DNA of 64,000 nt from Chitinophagaceae bacterium. Lineage in GTDB: Bacteria; Bacteroidota; Bacteroidia; Chitinophagales; Chitinophagaceae. Below, piece after piece: positions 46,430-56,152 of this stretch. The position numbers were made by a program, and so were the translations under genes. The notes under the pieces are model-generated. The model did no database searches. It worked only from the letters and a program-made list of their open reading frames with translations, and was not told the DNA's origin. The stretch is taken from positions 186,001 through 250,000 of the forward strand of contig JADKKH010000004.1 of assembly GCA_016720585.1 (NCBI GenBank), written 5' to 3'. Positions within the stretch are counted from its first letter, which is position 1. Each line of letters starts with the position of its first letter.

Positions 46430-47452
46430 TTAAATCGTCCAGGTTTTCAATCCATGCTCCACAAACTGGTAATTGCGGCTATAGCCTCCAAATTTCTCCA
46501 GCCGCTGCATAACGGTGTATTTTGCATTACCCGGGCAATAAAAAATCATAAATCCACCGCCACCTGCCCCGGATATTTTACCTCCTGTGGCCCCGGCTTT
46601 TTTAGCTGTTTCATAAATGTCTTCCATCAATGGGTTACTGATACCATCTGCCATCAGCCTTTTTTGCTGAAATCCGTAATCCAGTATCTCGCCAATTTCA
46701 TTCAGTTTCCCTTTCAGCAAGGCTTCTTTCATTCGTTGTGCTTGTTGTTTCAACTGGTGCATCGCTTCAATGGATTTCTCTTTATGATCGGTCACATTCT
46801 TGCTTTGTTTTTTAATGAGCCCTGCAGATTCACGGGTAGTAGCCGTATAATATAGCACTAAGTTATTTTCCAGTTCAAATAAATGTTGCTGTTTTACCCT
46901 TAAAGGATTCACAATAACCTTATCATCGGCATAAAATTCCATGAAGTTCACACCGCCGAAAGTAGCTGCATATTGATCCTGTCTTCCACCGGCTAATTTC
47001 AGGTCATTTCTTTCAATATCATAGGCATAGTGTGCCATATCATATTCTCCCAGGGGCAGCCGGAGCATTTCTGTAAAAGCACCGATGATGGCAACCACTA
47101 ATGTTGACGAAGTGCCTAAACCAGAACCTGCAGGAGCATCCACAAAAGTGGACAGCCTGAATCCCTGTTGTTTGATACCATAATCTTGTTGAATACGGTT
47201 ATAGACACCTTTCAGCAGGTCGAGTGTGCCATCAATGGGCAATTCAACATTCCAGTCGAATTGTTGTTTTTCATTTCTGTCGATAGCCTCCAGGATAATT
47301 TTGTTTTCTGCATTGGGCTCAAGGGTTGCATTGGCATATAAGGAAATGGTAGCATTTAATATGGCACCACCATATAAGTCACTATAGGGACTCACATCCG
47401 TTCCGCCACCGGCCAGTCCGATCCGCAGGGGAGCTTTACTTCTGAATATCAT
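46430..47452 (-). CDS. hddA: D-glycero-D-manno-heptose 7-phosphate kinase (GHMP family, HddA-like)
   Basis: A 340-residue GHMP kinase that phosphorylates heptose 7-phosphate at C1. APLRIGLAGGGTDVSPY at the N-terminus, the ATP loop PAGSGLGTSSTL and the C-terminal GKISGAGGGGFMIF are the three family motifs. With GmhA and the fused HddC-GmhB it completes the GDP-heptose route. Its start lies 17 bases inside the upstream glycosyltransferase gene, indicating one operon. Confidence 0.93.
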   Translation of the reverse strand: MIFRSKAPLRIGLAGGGTDVSPYSDLYGGAILNATISLYANATLEPNAENKIILEAIDRNEKQQFDWNVELPIDGTLDLLKGVYNRIQQDYGIKQQGFRLSTFVDAPAGSGLGTSSTLVVAIIGAFTEMLRLPLGEYDMAHYAYDIERNDLKLAGGRQDQYAATFGGVNFMEFYADDKVIVNPLRVKQQHLFELENNLVLYYTATTRESAGLIKKQSKNVTDHKEKSIEAMHQLKQQAQRMKEALLKGKLNEIGEILDYGFQQKRLMADGISNPLMEDIYETAKKAGATGGKISGAGGGGFMIFYCPGNAKYTVMQRLEKFGGYSRNYQFVEHGLKTWTI

Positions 47453-48572
47453 TTGCTAACTGAGTAATTGTATTGACCATATTGGCCCAACTGTATTGCT
47501 GTTTCTCCCTGCGAAGATGCGGAATAAAATAATTTTCGCCTAATTGATAAAATTCCAGGATACCGTCAGCCAGTGCAGCAGGGGTGGGTTCTACAACGAG
47601 ACCAACTTTTTTATCCGGAACTAACAAGGGGAGACCCCCGACATTTGTAACTATCATGGGCTTTTCAAAATGATAGGCAAGGGGCGTGACGCCACTTTGG
47701 GTAGCATTCCGGTATGGCTGGATAACGGCATCTGCCGCACAGAGAAAATATTTTACTTCACTGTCGGGAATAAAATCTGTTTTTAATATCAACTGGTCTT
47801 TTAATCCGAGTTTTTCAATTTGCGCTTCGTATAGTTTGGCGTCCTCGTAAAATTCACCGGCAACCAACAGCTTTATACCTGATTGTTTTATTCTCTCATC
47901 AGCCATGGCATCAAATAAAATATCCAAACCTTTATACTTCCGGATAAAACCGAAGAACAAAATAATTTTTTCATTTTCCGGCAGTCCCAGATGTTTTCTT
48001 GCATCTTCTTTGGTAAGGATAGCGCCGAAATTATCATAGAGCGGATGGGAGACCAGCCTGGCGGGCCTGGTTTTTTGAAATAATCGTAAATCTGTCATAA
48101 CTTTTTCACTCATGGTGATAAAAGCATCACAGCTTTTTAAAAAATAACGGGTGAAGGGCTTGTCGCCAAACCTTTTTTCATGGGGTATAACATTGTCTGC
48201 GATACAAATGATCCGGGTATGTTTATTTTTCCGTACTCTTCTGAGAATGGTTCCGAGGGCAGGTCCCATTAATGGAAGCCAGAAGCGAACAATAATAATG
48301 TCGGGATTTTCTTTTTTTAAACGGTTGCCAATTTTTAACCAGTTAAACGGGTTGATTGAATTTATTACGGAATGAATCGTGATGTCATCTGGTTGTGGTT
48401 CATCACTAAACTGTGTTTTTCCCGGAAAAAGAAAAGAGGGATACTGTAGAGAAAAGGAATAAATAGTACAATCATGTCCCGATTGAATAAGCTCTTTGGC
48501 CAGGCGCTGGTTGAAAGTGGCCAGTCCGCCCCGTAAAGGGTGTCCGGGTCCTATAATGATATATCGGGCCAT
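47436..48572 (-). CDS. Glycosyltransferase family 4 protein
   Basis: A 378-residue GT-B enzyme in the heptose operon. YIIIGPGHPLRGGLATFNQ is the acceptor-side glycine loop; FFGFIRKYKGLDILF and GVTPLAYHFEKPMIVTNVGG form the donor site. It may transfer the heptose made by the neighbouring genes, but this is inference. It overlaps hddA by 17 bases and its start touches the stop of the GT2 gene upstream. Confidence 0.92.
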   Translation of the reverse strand: MARYIIIGPGHPLRGGLATFNQRLAKELIQSGHDCTIYSFSLQYPSFLFPGKTQFSDEPQPDDITIHSVINSINPFNWLKIGNRLKKENPDIIIVRFWLPLMGPALGTILRRVRKNKHTRIICIADNVIPHEKRFGDKPFTRYFLKSCDAFITMSEKVMTDLRLFQKTRPARLVSHPLYDNFGAILTKEDARKHLGLPENEKIILFFGFIRKYKGLDILFDAMADERIKQSGIKLLVAGEFYEDAKLYEAQIEKLGLKDQLILKTDFIPDSEVKYFLCAADAVIQPYRNATQSGVTPLAYHFEKPMIVTNVGGLPLLVPDKKVGLVVEPTPAALADGILEFYQLGENYFIPHLRREKQQYSWANMVNTITQLANDIQK

Positions 48573-49513
48573 TATAAACCGGTTTTCTTTTCTACCAGGT
48601 AAGCGTTTCGGTTGGGAGAATTCCTTGAAATCAATTCACCGATAAAGCCGGCAAGGAATAATTGCATTCCCAGGATTAATGAAGTAAGTGCGAGGTAAAA
48701 ACCCGGTTTGTTCGTCAAAGCAAATTGGGTGTCCAGTATCTTGGAAATGATCAGGTAAATAGCAATACCTGAACCCAGCAGGAAAAAAAGAGATCCCCAT
48801 AAACCAAAAAAGTGCATCGGCCTTTTGGAGAATTTTCCAACGAAGGTGATGGAAAGTAAATCAAGGAAGCCGTTTACAAACCTCCGCCAGCCAAATTTTG
48901 ATTTTCCATACTTTCTTGCCCGATGTTCCACAACTTTCTCCCCGATCTTTTTGAAACCGGCCCATTTGGCTAATACGGGTATATACCTGTGCATTTCACC
49001 GTAGACTTCTATGCCTTTTATAGTTCGGTTCTTATAAGCTTTTAATCCGCAATTAAAATCATGAAGTTTGATTCCGGATACGCTACGGGTCACTGCATTA
49101 AAAAATTTGGAAGGAATATTTTTAGAAAGTGTATTATCATATCTCTTCTTTTTCCAGCCACTCACGATGTCAAAACCATCCTCCAGGATCATTTTACGGA
49201 GGGCCGGTATTTCATCGGGGCTGTCCTGCAGGTCTGCATCCATGGTGATCACTACATCACCTGTTGCTGCACGGAAGGCTTCATTCAAACCAGCAGACTT
49301 ACCATAGTTGCGCTGAAATTTGATGCCTTTGATATTGGGATTTTTGGATCGTAGTAGTTCAATTACTTCCCAGGAATTATCACTGCTGCCGTCATCCACA
49401 TATATGACTTCATAGGTGAACTGGTTCTCATGCATCACTTTTTCAATCCATGCCGTTAATTCCGGGAGGGATTCTGCTTCGTCGATCAATGGTATAACAA
49501 TGGATAAGTCCAT
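48572..49513 (-). CDS. Glycosyltransferase family 2, polyprenyl-phosphate type
   Basis: A 313-residue GT-A enzyme like dolichol-phosphate mannosyltransferase/GtrB. The N-terminal domain has LSIVIPLIDEAESLPEL, YVDDGSSDNSWEVI and ITMDADLQDSPDEIPAL (metal-binding DAD). Two C-terminal transmembrane helices (GLWGSLFFLLGSGIAIYL and FYLALTSLILGMQLFLAGFI) anchor it in the inner membrane. It loads a sugar onto undecaprenyl phosphate. One-base overlap with the next gene. Confidence 0.93.
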   Translation of the reverse strand: MDLSIVIPLIDEAESLPELTAWIEKVMHENQFTYEVIYVDDGSSDNSWEVIELLRSKNPNIKGIKFQRNYGKSAGLNEAFRAATGDVVITMDADLQDSPDEIPALRKMILEDGFDIVSGWKKKRYDNTLSKNIPSKFFNAVTRSVSGIKLHDFNCGLKAYKNRTIKGIEVYGEMHRYIPVLAKWAGFKKIGEKVVEHRARKYGKSKFGWRRFVNGFLDLLSITFVGKFSKRPMHFFGLWGSLFFLLGSGIAIYLIISKILDTQFALTNKPGFYLALTSLILGMQLFLAGFIGELISRNSPNRNAYLVEKKTGL

Positions 49514-49516
49514 GGA

Positions 49517-49999
49517 TTATTTTCTTCTGGTTAATAGTGCCGATACCACAGCCGTGACGCCGGCACCTATTATCAAATATCCGAAAATTGCCCCTGAAAC
49601 CAGCTTTAATGTGTATTGTTTTTTAAAAGTGGCTACTTCTCCTTCAATTTCCAACGGGGTTTTCTGATTTTCTTTTACCAGTTGATCCCTGTATGCTACC
49701 GCAGTTTCTTCAGCAAATTCGGGATGCCCGTAATTGAACCCACCATAAAAAATTGCCATGAAAAGTGTGACAACGATAAAGCATTTGAAACCCTGGCTGA
49801 AAATATCTCCAAACTTTTCAGAAAAGACGACTGAATGACGGTAGGAAACTAATGTCCATACAATGCCTAATGCATATAGAATATAAACTCCGTATTGTAA
49901 TCTGACGTCAGCTGATTTGCCGTAATAATAAATCCCCAGCACCAGGGCAATCATTAGGGTTGCAGTAATAAGTCCTTTTATGACTGGCGAAATTCTCAT
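49517..49999 (-). CDS. DUF4199 membrane protein
   Basis: A 160-residue inner-membrane protein with four hydrophobic segments and a charged loop (~100-130: AEETAVAYRDQLVKENQ), the usual DUF4199 layout. Function is unknown. It stands three bases upstream of the GT2 gene in the same direction and is a common neighbour of such genes in Bacteroidota. Confidence 0.85.
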   Translation of the reverse strand: MRISPVIKGLITATLMIALVLGIYYYGKSADVRLQYGVYILYALGIVWTLVSYRHSVVFSEKFGDIFSQGFKCFIVVTLFMAIFYGGFNYGHPEFAEETAVAYRDQLVKENQKTPLEIEGEVATFKKQYTLKLVSGAIFGYLIIGAGVTAVVSALLTRRK

Positions 50000-50018
50000 G
50001 GGTTTATTTATAAATGAA

Positions 50019-51281
50019 TCAGGAGATGGTGATTTTTTCTCCGTTGATAATGCCGGTTGCTTTGCCTGTCAGTTCTTTTCCGATAAATGGAGAGTTCTTT
50101 GATTTTGAAAGAATATGTTTTTCTGTAACCGTCCATTTTTTCCCGGGTTCAAATAAGGTCAGCGAGGCTTTGGCTCCTACTTGTATTGTTGCGGGTTCCA
50201 GTCCGAATAATTTTCGGGGATTGACAGACAGCAATTCCACCCATTTTTCCGGGCTAATAGACGGGACACTGGTTCTTAGAACCCCAAAAGCCGTTTCCAG
50301 GCCGATCATTCCGGGTTTGGCATATTCAAATTCCAGTATTTTGCTGTCATATTCATGTGGCAGATGATGCGTGGCAATACAATCAATGGTTCCATCAGCA
50401 ATTGCTTTTTGCAAAGCTTCCAGGTCTGCTTTGTTGCGCAGTGGAGGGTTCACTTTCAGGTTGGTATTATATTCCTGCAGATCCTCATCGCAGAAAAAAA
50501 GATGATAAGGGGTAACTGAACAACTGACCGCCGTTCCACTTTCCTTTCCTCTTTTGATATACTCCAGTGATTTTTTAGTGCTAACTCCTGTGAAATGCAA
50601 TTTTGATTCAGCATACCTGGCGAGTTTAATATCACGTGCCACGATCAACTCTTCAGCCATTGCTGGTTTTCCGGGCAGGCCCAATTGTGTCGAAATAATC
50701 CCTTCATTCATCAATCCATGCGGGTTGATACTTTTATCATCAGGTACCTGTATCAATATACCATCGAATGCTTTTACATATTGCAGGGCTTTTACCAGTA
50801 AGCCGGCAGATTGAACACTGTTAATACCATCACTGAAAGCAACCGCCCCACTGGCTTTCATATCATACATTTCGGCAAGTTCATTTCCTTCGGTATTTCG
50901 TGTAATAGCCCCGATCGGGTGAATATTTACCGGTAAGGATTTACTTTTCTGGGCAATATATTCCACCCCGGCTTTATTGTGAATAGCAGGGTTGGTATTG
51001 GGAATGACCAGCACATCTGTATATCCTCCCGCAGCGGCAGCAGCAGCCCCGGTTTCTAATGTCTCCTTGAATTCATAACCCGGGTCAGCAAAATTGGCAA
51101 ACACATCCACCCATCCGGGAGATACATGCAAGCCTTCAATATGTATTTCTTTATCAGCTTTTACGGATAGTTTTTGGGCTAACTGAACAATGATTCCATT
51201 TTCAATAAAAATATCAGCTAATTGTCCGTTGAAAGGAGATTGGGGGTCAACAACCCGGGCTTGCTTAATGAGTATTGTCAT
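50019..51281 (-). CDS. Dihydroorotase homologue lacking metal ligands
   Basis: A 420-residue amidohydrolase aligning end to end with dihydroorotase (PNTNPAIHNKAG, AITRNTEGNELAEMYDMKASGAVAFSDG, TNLKVNPPLRNKADLEAL). The metal-site residues are gone: the HxH pair is replaced (GWVDVFANFADPG), the later histidine in LHIAHVST reads LHFTGVST, and TDHAPH reads THHLPH. It probably cannot catalyse dihydroorotate formation, and may be a structural partner of aspartate transcarbamoylase, as known for Pseudomonas-type PyrC'. ATG 51281 is preferred to an upstream start that adds 18 residues. Confidence 0.88.
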   Translation of the reverse strand: MTILIKQARVVDPQSPFNGQLADIFIENGIIVQLAQKLSVKADKEIHIEGLHVSPGWVDVFANFADPGYEFKETLETGAAAAAAGGYTDVLVIPNTNPAIHNKAGVEYIAQKSKSLPVNIHPIGAITRNTEGNELAEMYDMKASGAVAFSDGINSVQSAGLLVKALQYVKAFDGILIQVPDDKSINPHGLMNEGIISTQLGLPGKPAMAEELIVARDIKLARYAESKLHFTGVSTKKSLEYIKRGKESGTAVSCSVTPYHLFFCDEDLQEYNTNLKVNPPLRNKADLEALQKAIADGTIDCIATHHLPHEYDSKILEFEYAKPGMIGLETAFGVLRTSVPSISPEKWVELLSVNPRKLFGLEPATIQVGAKASLTLFEPGKKWTVTEKHILSKSKNSPFIGKELTGKATGIINGEKITIS

Positions 51282-51332
51282 TAAGGAGCGAAGATAAAGG
51301 TTGTTTTTTGAATTTGAAGAAAGACCATCAAA

Positions 51333-51357
51333 CAAAAAAGTCTGCGAAAGGCAGACT
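51333..51357 (-). terminator. Terminator of tRNA-Pro(CGG)
   Basis: On the minus strand AGTCTGC/GCAGACT with loop CTTTC is followed by six T. It sits ~11 bases beyond the tRNA 3' end. Confidence 0.85.
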
Positions 51358-51367
51358 CAGAATACTG

Positions 51368-51441
<74 letters not shown>

Positions 51442-51501
51442 AAGAAATTGCGAAATAGGACAGAAATACTTATCTAATTCACTAACCTTGAGGCACAAAA
51501 A

Positions 51502-51537
51502 TATAAAAGACCCTTGAAAACTCAAGAGTCTTTTTTG
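51502..51537 (-). terminator. Bidirectional-looking terminator between the two tRNA genes
   Basis: An 11-bp stem with one mismatch (AAGACTCTTGA / TCAAGGGTCTT in the minus sense) with loop GTTT; T-rich on both sides. It follows the GGG tRNA by a few bases. Confidence 0.8.
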
Positions 51538-51541
51538 TCGG

Positions 51542-51615
51542 TCGGGACGACAAGATTCGAACTTGCGACCCCTAGCACCCCATGCTAGTGCGCTACCGGG
51601 CTGCGCTACGTCCCG
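51542..51615 (-). tRNA. tRNA-Pro (anticodon GGG)
   Basis: Full cloverleaf of 74 bases: acceptor CGGGACG/CGTCCCG, same D-arm as the neighbouring tRNA, anticodon arm CTAGC-ATGGGGT-GCTAG, T-arm GCAAG-TTCGAAT-CTTGT, discriminator A. It reads CCC/CCU codons. Confidence 0.96.
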
Positions 51616-51684
51616 AAGAAACGGGGTACGAATGTACGGCAAAACGATGAAATTCCGGGTAAAGAATAGACCGGGTTTCTCCAC

Positions 51685-54600
51685 CTAATTACCACCTATA
51701 AATTTTTTTATTTTTTTCTTCAAGGTATCGGTGGCTCTTTTCTTTAATGTGTCTTTTGCATTTTTAATGGACAAATTGGTTGTGTCAATACCCACTTCTG
51801 CCAGTTTTTCTTTTGCCTTGTCTTCTACTTGTTTTTTAACGGCATTTAATGAATCTTTCGTTTTTTTTGCGGCACTATCCAGTTTGGCCTGGGCAAAATT
51901 TTTGGCCTGTTGTTCTATTTCTTTCATAGCATCTCCCGCCAATTCTTTAAGATCTACAGAAAGGGAGGGGTTATTAATGCTTCCTGTGAGTTTAAGATTC
52001 AGGTTCACCGTTTCTCCTACACTGACCGGGACACCTTTTGCTTTTGCCTTCGCCACAAGATCATTAACCAGGTTATTCCCTTTTGTTCCCATCACCGTTC
52101 TTGGGAATTTCATTTTGATGGCATAATCTATGGATTGGTCGAAGCCATGAAAGCCGGCAATTTCCATTTCAATATCTTTTATTTTAACGGTGAAAGGTTT
52201 TACCATCACTTTCCCATTACTGAATTCGATATAGTTTTTGATATCTTTTACGCTGATTGATTTTAACCTGTCGATTTGTAATACAGCAGCGATTTTCTCC
52301 AGCGGAGCAAATTTTGCAAGCACACCTTCCAGCAACAGTAGGTTCCCTTTACCGGTAAGACTGTTTAACACCGGCATCATCTGCCCGTCCAGGTTGCCAA
52401 CCATTGAAAGCTGGGAATGCAATTTACCGGACAGGAATTTTCCAATGGGCATAAGAAACCGGATGGTGTTGTAAGACGTAAAGGCTTTTTGGACATCCAT
52501 ATTTTTTATGTCATAGCTCAAACTAATATCAGGCTTTACTTTATTTATTTTGGTAGAGTAGGAGCCGTCAATTAGTATGGTGCCATCCAGGGCTGTTGTT
52601 TTTATATTCTGAAACGTGGCTTTCTCATCGTTCATCAGCAATACACCGCTTACATTAGTATAACCGACCTTGTCATAAAGTAATTGTTGAATAGTGGTAT
52701 TAACGGTAAAGTTGATACCGGCTGGAATAAGAAATGGTTTGCCGCTACTTACATTAGTAACCGGAACTTCAGCTGCACCTGATACAGGTGTTCCCATCCA
52801 GTCATTCAGGTTCAATTTATCAGCTGCTAAGGTTAGGTTGCCTGTCAGTAATTGTCCCTTTATGACATAGCCTGTAAGATTATTCAGGTTGCCATTGGCC
52901 GTAAAGTTGGTACTGAGATATTTTCCGGTAAGGTTACTGAGCGTTACATTTTTTGAATTGAATAAGAATTGTGCTGCCGGAATACTGATACCGGTTGGAT
53001 AATCTTTCGAAGTATAATTGAGATTGACAAACCCGGCAGTTCCATTCAATAGTATTTTATCGTATTCGCCCCGGTTAAGTGCCGACCGGCTTCCGGAAAA
53101 ATCTGCATCTGTATTCAGAATGCCACTTATAATTGTACCCGGGGCCAGTTTTGTAAATTGCTTTAGGTGGTCTAAGGTAAACCTCCCCTTTGCATGACCC
53201 GAAAAGTTAACGGAAGAAACAGGATTGCTGAGTTGCAGTGTAAAATCTATGGGATCTTTTCCCAACTCAACATGGCCCGATGATATATCAATAATAGTTT
53301 TATCTGCAATGCCGCCTGAATTGGTCAGGGTGGCTTTTATATTCCCGTTTTGAATAGGTTGTGGGAAGTTTTTGTCTGAGTAAAAAAGATTTCTGATGTC
53401 AAAAAATCCACCTGCGGTGAAAGACCCGCTTTGCTCCTTAAGTGCCTGTAACGGGCCGTTGACAAAAGCATCTGCCCAGGCAAGACCACTGATTTTTGTA
53501 CCATTTTCGAGTTTGATGATCCTGGACAACTGGGATAAATCCAGTTTGCCTTTGGCGCCGGCATCAAGAATTTGAATGGTTTCAGGATTTTTATAGGTAA
53601 AATGAAAATCAAAAGGCTCGTTATTCATTTCTAAATGCCCGTTGGATACATCAATTACCGAATTATCCGGCCGGCCATCCTTATTTACCGCCTGAAACGC
53701 TAGCTGAATATTTTTCACTGGCTGGGGTAAATCGGGGTATTGGAATGAACCATTTTTTATCTGCAGGTTTACTTCGTAGGCAGGGATTTGTTCGGGAGAA
53801 AAAGTTCCTTTTACAAATCCATTAAAAACAGCGTTACCACTTGTTTTTATATTATCGAAATCTTTTTTATAAAGGGCCGGTATCATCGAAAGAATATCTT
53901 TAAAATTGTTTGTTGGAGATTTGAATTTTACATCCATATTGAATGTTTGCGCATTTATCATTTGTATTAAACCTTCGGCAGATAATTTCAGGGCATTAAA
54001 GGTGATGTCGTCTGTCTTGAATGTGTATGTATTTGTTTTGTTATCAATCTTAATAGCGGCATCAATCTCGGTTTTCGTATTGTACAGGTAGGGGATATTG
54101 TCCTGTGTTAGCCAGGCAGATTCGGCCCGGGTAGAAGTGGAAAGGGTGAATATGTCTGCGGTTAAATTGCCGCTGCCCTCATGTTCCAGTCCTTTTGTTT
54201 CAATAAACGTATTTGATTGTTTATCGTCGTATACAAAATAGCCGTTATTGATCCGGTATTTTTTTAAGGACAATTTGAAGTTAGAGGCCGTCGTATCTTT
54301 CTCTCCGGTTATATCGGGTCTTTTATTAACTATGTCCCAGTTGGCTTTTCCATTTTTATTTACAAGGACCTGTATCCGGGGGGATTGAAAATAAGCACCC
54401 ATTATTTTAATGTCTTTTCCTTTCAGTACGCTGAAAAGGCCTGCAGTCAGGTCAATTTTTTCTGCCGAGAGAAGCGTATCTTTTGAAAAGACATCTTTAC
54501 CAACGATAGAAAGCCCTTTAATAGTTATGGTGGCTTTTGGAAAATGACGGAACAGGGAAAGTTTCACATCGGAAAAATCAATGGTTGCATTTAGATTTTT

Positions 54601-54717
54601 ATTGATTTCTCTTTTGACGAATGCCTGTACCTGTTTTTTAAAAACAACGGGTATTAAAAAGGCCAGTGCAATAAATGTGACCAGGGTAACTCCGGTTATT
54701 TTGAGAGCTTTTTTCAT
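51685..54717 (-). CDS. AsmA family protein
   Basis: A 1010-residue envelope protein with one N-terminal membrane helix (~5-27) and a long beta-rich body of repeated bridge-like units, e.g. GNAVFNGFVKGTFSPEQIPAYEVNL and FDFHFTYKNPETIQILDAGAKGKLDLSQL-type blocks. AsmA/TamB relatives form periplasmic grooves that carry lipids between membranes. Residues ~905-1010 are an Ala/Lys-rich coiled coil (KKTKDSLNAVKKQVEDKAKE). Terminal role is inferred from family only. Confidence 0.9.
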   Translation of the reverse strand: MKKALKITGVTLVTFIALAFLIPVVFKKQVQAFVKREINKNLNATIDFSDVKLSLFRHFPKATITIKGLSIVGKDVFSKDTLLSAEKIDLTAGLFSVLKGKDIKIMGAYFQSPRIQVLVNKNGKANWDIVNKRPDITGEKDTTASNFKLSLKKYRINNGYFVYDDKQSNTFIETKGLEHEGSGNLTADIFTLSTSTRAESAWLTQDNIPYLYNTKTEIDAAIKIDNKTNTYTFKTDDITFNALKLSAEGLIQMINAQTFNMDVKFKSPTNNFKDILSMIPALYKKDFDNIKTSGNAVFNGFVKGTFSPEQIPAYEVNLQIKNGSFQYPDLPQPVKNIQLAFQAVNKDGRPDNSVIDVSNGHLEMNNEPFDFHFTYKNPETIQILDAGAKGKLDLSQLSRIIKLENGTKISGLAWADAFVNGPLQALKEQSGSFTAGGFFDIRNLFYSDKNFPQPIQNGNIKATLTNSGGIADKTIIDISSGHVELGKDPIDFTLQLSNPVSSVNFSGHAKGRFTLDHLKQFTKLAPGTIISGILNTDADFSGSRSALNRGEYDKILLNGTAGFVNLNYTSKDYPTGISIPAAQFLFNSKNVTLSNLTGKYLSTNFTANGNLNNLTGYVIKGQLLTGNLTLAADKLNLNDWMGTPVSGAAEVPVTNVSSGKPFLIPAGINFTVNTTIQQLLYDKVGYTNVSGVLLMNDEKATFQNIKTTALDGTILIDGSYSTKINKVKPDISLSYDIKNMDVQKAFTSYNTIRFLMPIGKFLSGKLHSQLSMVGNLDGQMMPVLNSLTGKGNLLLLEGVLAKFAPLEKIAAVLQIDRLKSISVKDIKNYIEFSNGKVMVKPFTVKIKDIEMEIAGFHGFDQSIDYAIKMKFPRTVMGTKGNNLVNDLVAKAKAKGVPVSVGETVNLNLKLTGSINNPSLSVDLKELAGDAMKEIEQQAKNFAQAKLDSAAKKTKDSLNAVKKQVEDKAKEKLAEVGIDTTNLSIKNAKDTLKKRATDTLKKKIKKFIGGN

Positions 54718-54809
54718 TTCCCTTTTTCTTGTTGTAGTAAGTTACATCAATTAAGAAAGATGCCCCAAAAGAAATAAGGAGTCTGATGAAGCCCAATGCC
54801 CGTATTGCT

Positions 54810-54857
54810 TTAATGATCATTCAACGGCAAACCTCTTTTCTGCCATTCTATCCACCC
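54810..54857 (-). pseudogene. Remnant of a second preA 3' end
   Basis: In the minus frame this stretch reads GWIEWQKRGLPLNDH followed by a stop, matching the true preA C-terminus NWIEYQKRGLPLNDH. About 40 bp is duplicated with roughly three-quarters identity. A CACCCT/AGGGTG hairpin (54853-54875) separates it from the real stop codon. Confidence 0.75.
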
Positions 54858-54883
54858 TTCGCTGAACTCAGGGTGACAAAGAA

Positions 54884-56152
54884 TCAGTGGTCATTCAGCG
54901 GTAGTCCCCGCTTTTGATATTCTATCCAATTCAAATACTCCGGCGCTACACGGTGTTCTTCCATCGTAATGCAATCATCCACCGGGCAAACGAGTTTACA
55001 AAGATTGCAACCCACACATTCTTCTTCTTTTATGGTGTACGTATTGTACGGCTTCCCATATTCTAAATTTATAGATTGATGTGATGTGTCTTCGCAGGCA
55101 ATGTAACAAAGACCACAATGGATACATTTATCCTGGTTGATCCTGGCAATGATGTGGTAGTTGATATCGAGATCTTCCCAGTGCGTAATGTTGCTAACCG
55201 ATTTACCGATAAAGTCATCCAATTTTTTAAAACCCTTTTCATCCATCCAGTTATTCAATCCTTCACACATGTCTTCTACGATACGGAAACCATGTTTCAT
55301 GGCTGCGGTACAAACCTGTACATTACTGGCGCCGAGCAACATAAATTCCACCGCATCTTTCCAGGTACTGATGCCTCCAATACCTGAAATAGGAACTTTT
55401 TTAGTCAAGGTATCCTGTGCAATGGTTGTCAGCATTTTTAATGCAATGGGTTTAACGGCCGGACCGCAATAACCGCCAAAGACCGACTTGCCGCCCACAT
55501 TCGGATTGGGAACCAGTGTATCCAGATCAATTCCGGTTACAGACTGAATGGTATTAATTAAGGATAATGCATTGGTTCCGGCTTTTACCACGGAACGCCC
55601 CGTTGGTACCACCGAATGAACATTCGGGGTAAGTTTTGTTATCACTGGAATTTTGGCAACTTCCATCACCCATTCCACCACCATGCAGGCGATCTCCGGG
55701 TCTTGCCCAACGGCGGCACCCATACCTCTTTCGGTCATTCCATGCGGACATCCAAAATTCAATTCCAATCCATGGGCACCGGTGTCTTCTACTTTTTTAA
55801 TGATGTCATGCCAGCTTTTTTTATCATTATCCGCCATCAATGAAACAATCATGGCACGGTCAGGAAATAATTTTATGCACTCTTTAATTTCTTTCAGATT
55901 AATGTCAAGCGGACGATCACTGATCAATTCAATATTATTAAAACCCATCACCCGGCCACCATTAAAATCAACGGCGGAATACCTGGATGATACATTCTTT
56001 ACCTGGCTGCCTAATGTTTTCCAGACAACTCCACCCCAGCCCGCTTCGAAAGCCCGGAGTACGTTATATTTTTTATCAGTTGGCGGGGCACTGGCTAACC
56101 AAAAGGGGTTAGGGGATTTGATGCCGAGGAAGTTTGAAGATATGTCTGCCAT
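54884..56152 (-). CDS. preA: Dihydropyrimidine dehydrogenase subunit PreA
   Basis: A 422-residue flavin/iron-sulfur subunit reducing uracil or thymine to the dihydro form (with PreT). The N-terminal ~300 residues are a dihydroorotate-dehydrogenase-like barrel; LELNFGCPHGMTERGMG carries the active-site cysteine and FMN contacts. Two 4Fe-4S sites follow: CIHCGLCYIACED and CVGCNLCKLVCPVDDC. Last gene of the operon; PreT precedes it by 160 bases filled with an inverted repeat. Confidence 0.96.
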   Translation of the reverse strand: MADISSNFLGIKSPNPFWLASAPPTDKKYNVLRAFEAGWGGVVWKTLGSQVKNVSSRYSAVDFNGGRVMGFNNIELISDRPLDINLKEIKECIKLFPDRAMIVSLMADNDKKSWHDIIKKVEDTGAHGLELNFGCPHGMTERGMGAAVGQDPEIACMVVEWVMEVAKIPVITKLTPNVHSVVPTGRSVVKAGTNALSLINTIQSVTGIDLDTLVPNPNVGGKSVFGGYCGPAVKPIALKMLTTIAQDTLTKKVPISGIGGISTWKDAVEFMLLGASNVQVCTAAMKHGFRIVEDMCEGLNNWMDEKGFKKLDDFIGKSVSNITHWEDLDINYHIIARINQDKCIHCGLCYIACEDTSHQSINLEYGKPYNTYTIKEEECVGCNLCKLVCPVDDCITMEEHRVAPEYLNWIEYQKRGLPLNDH

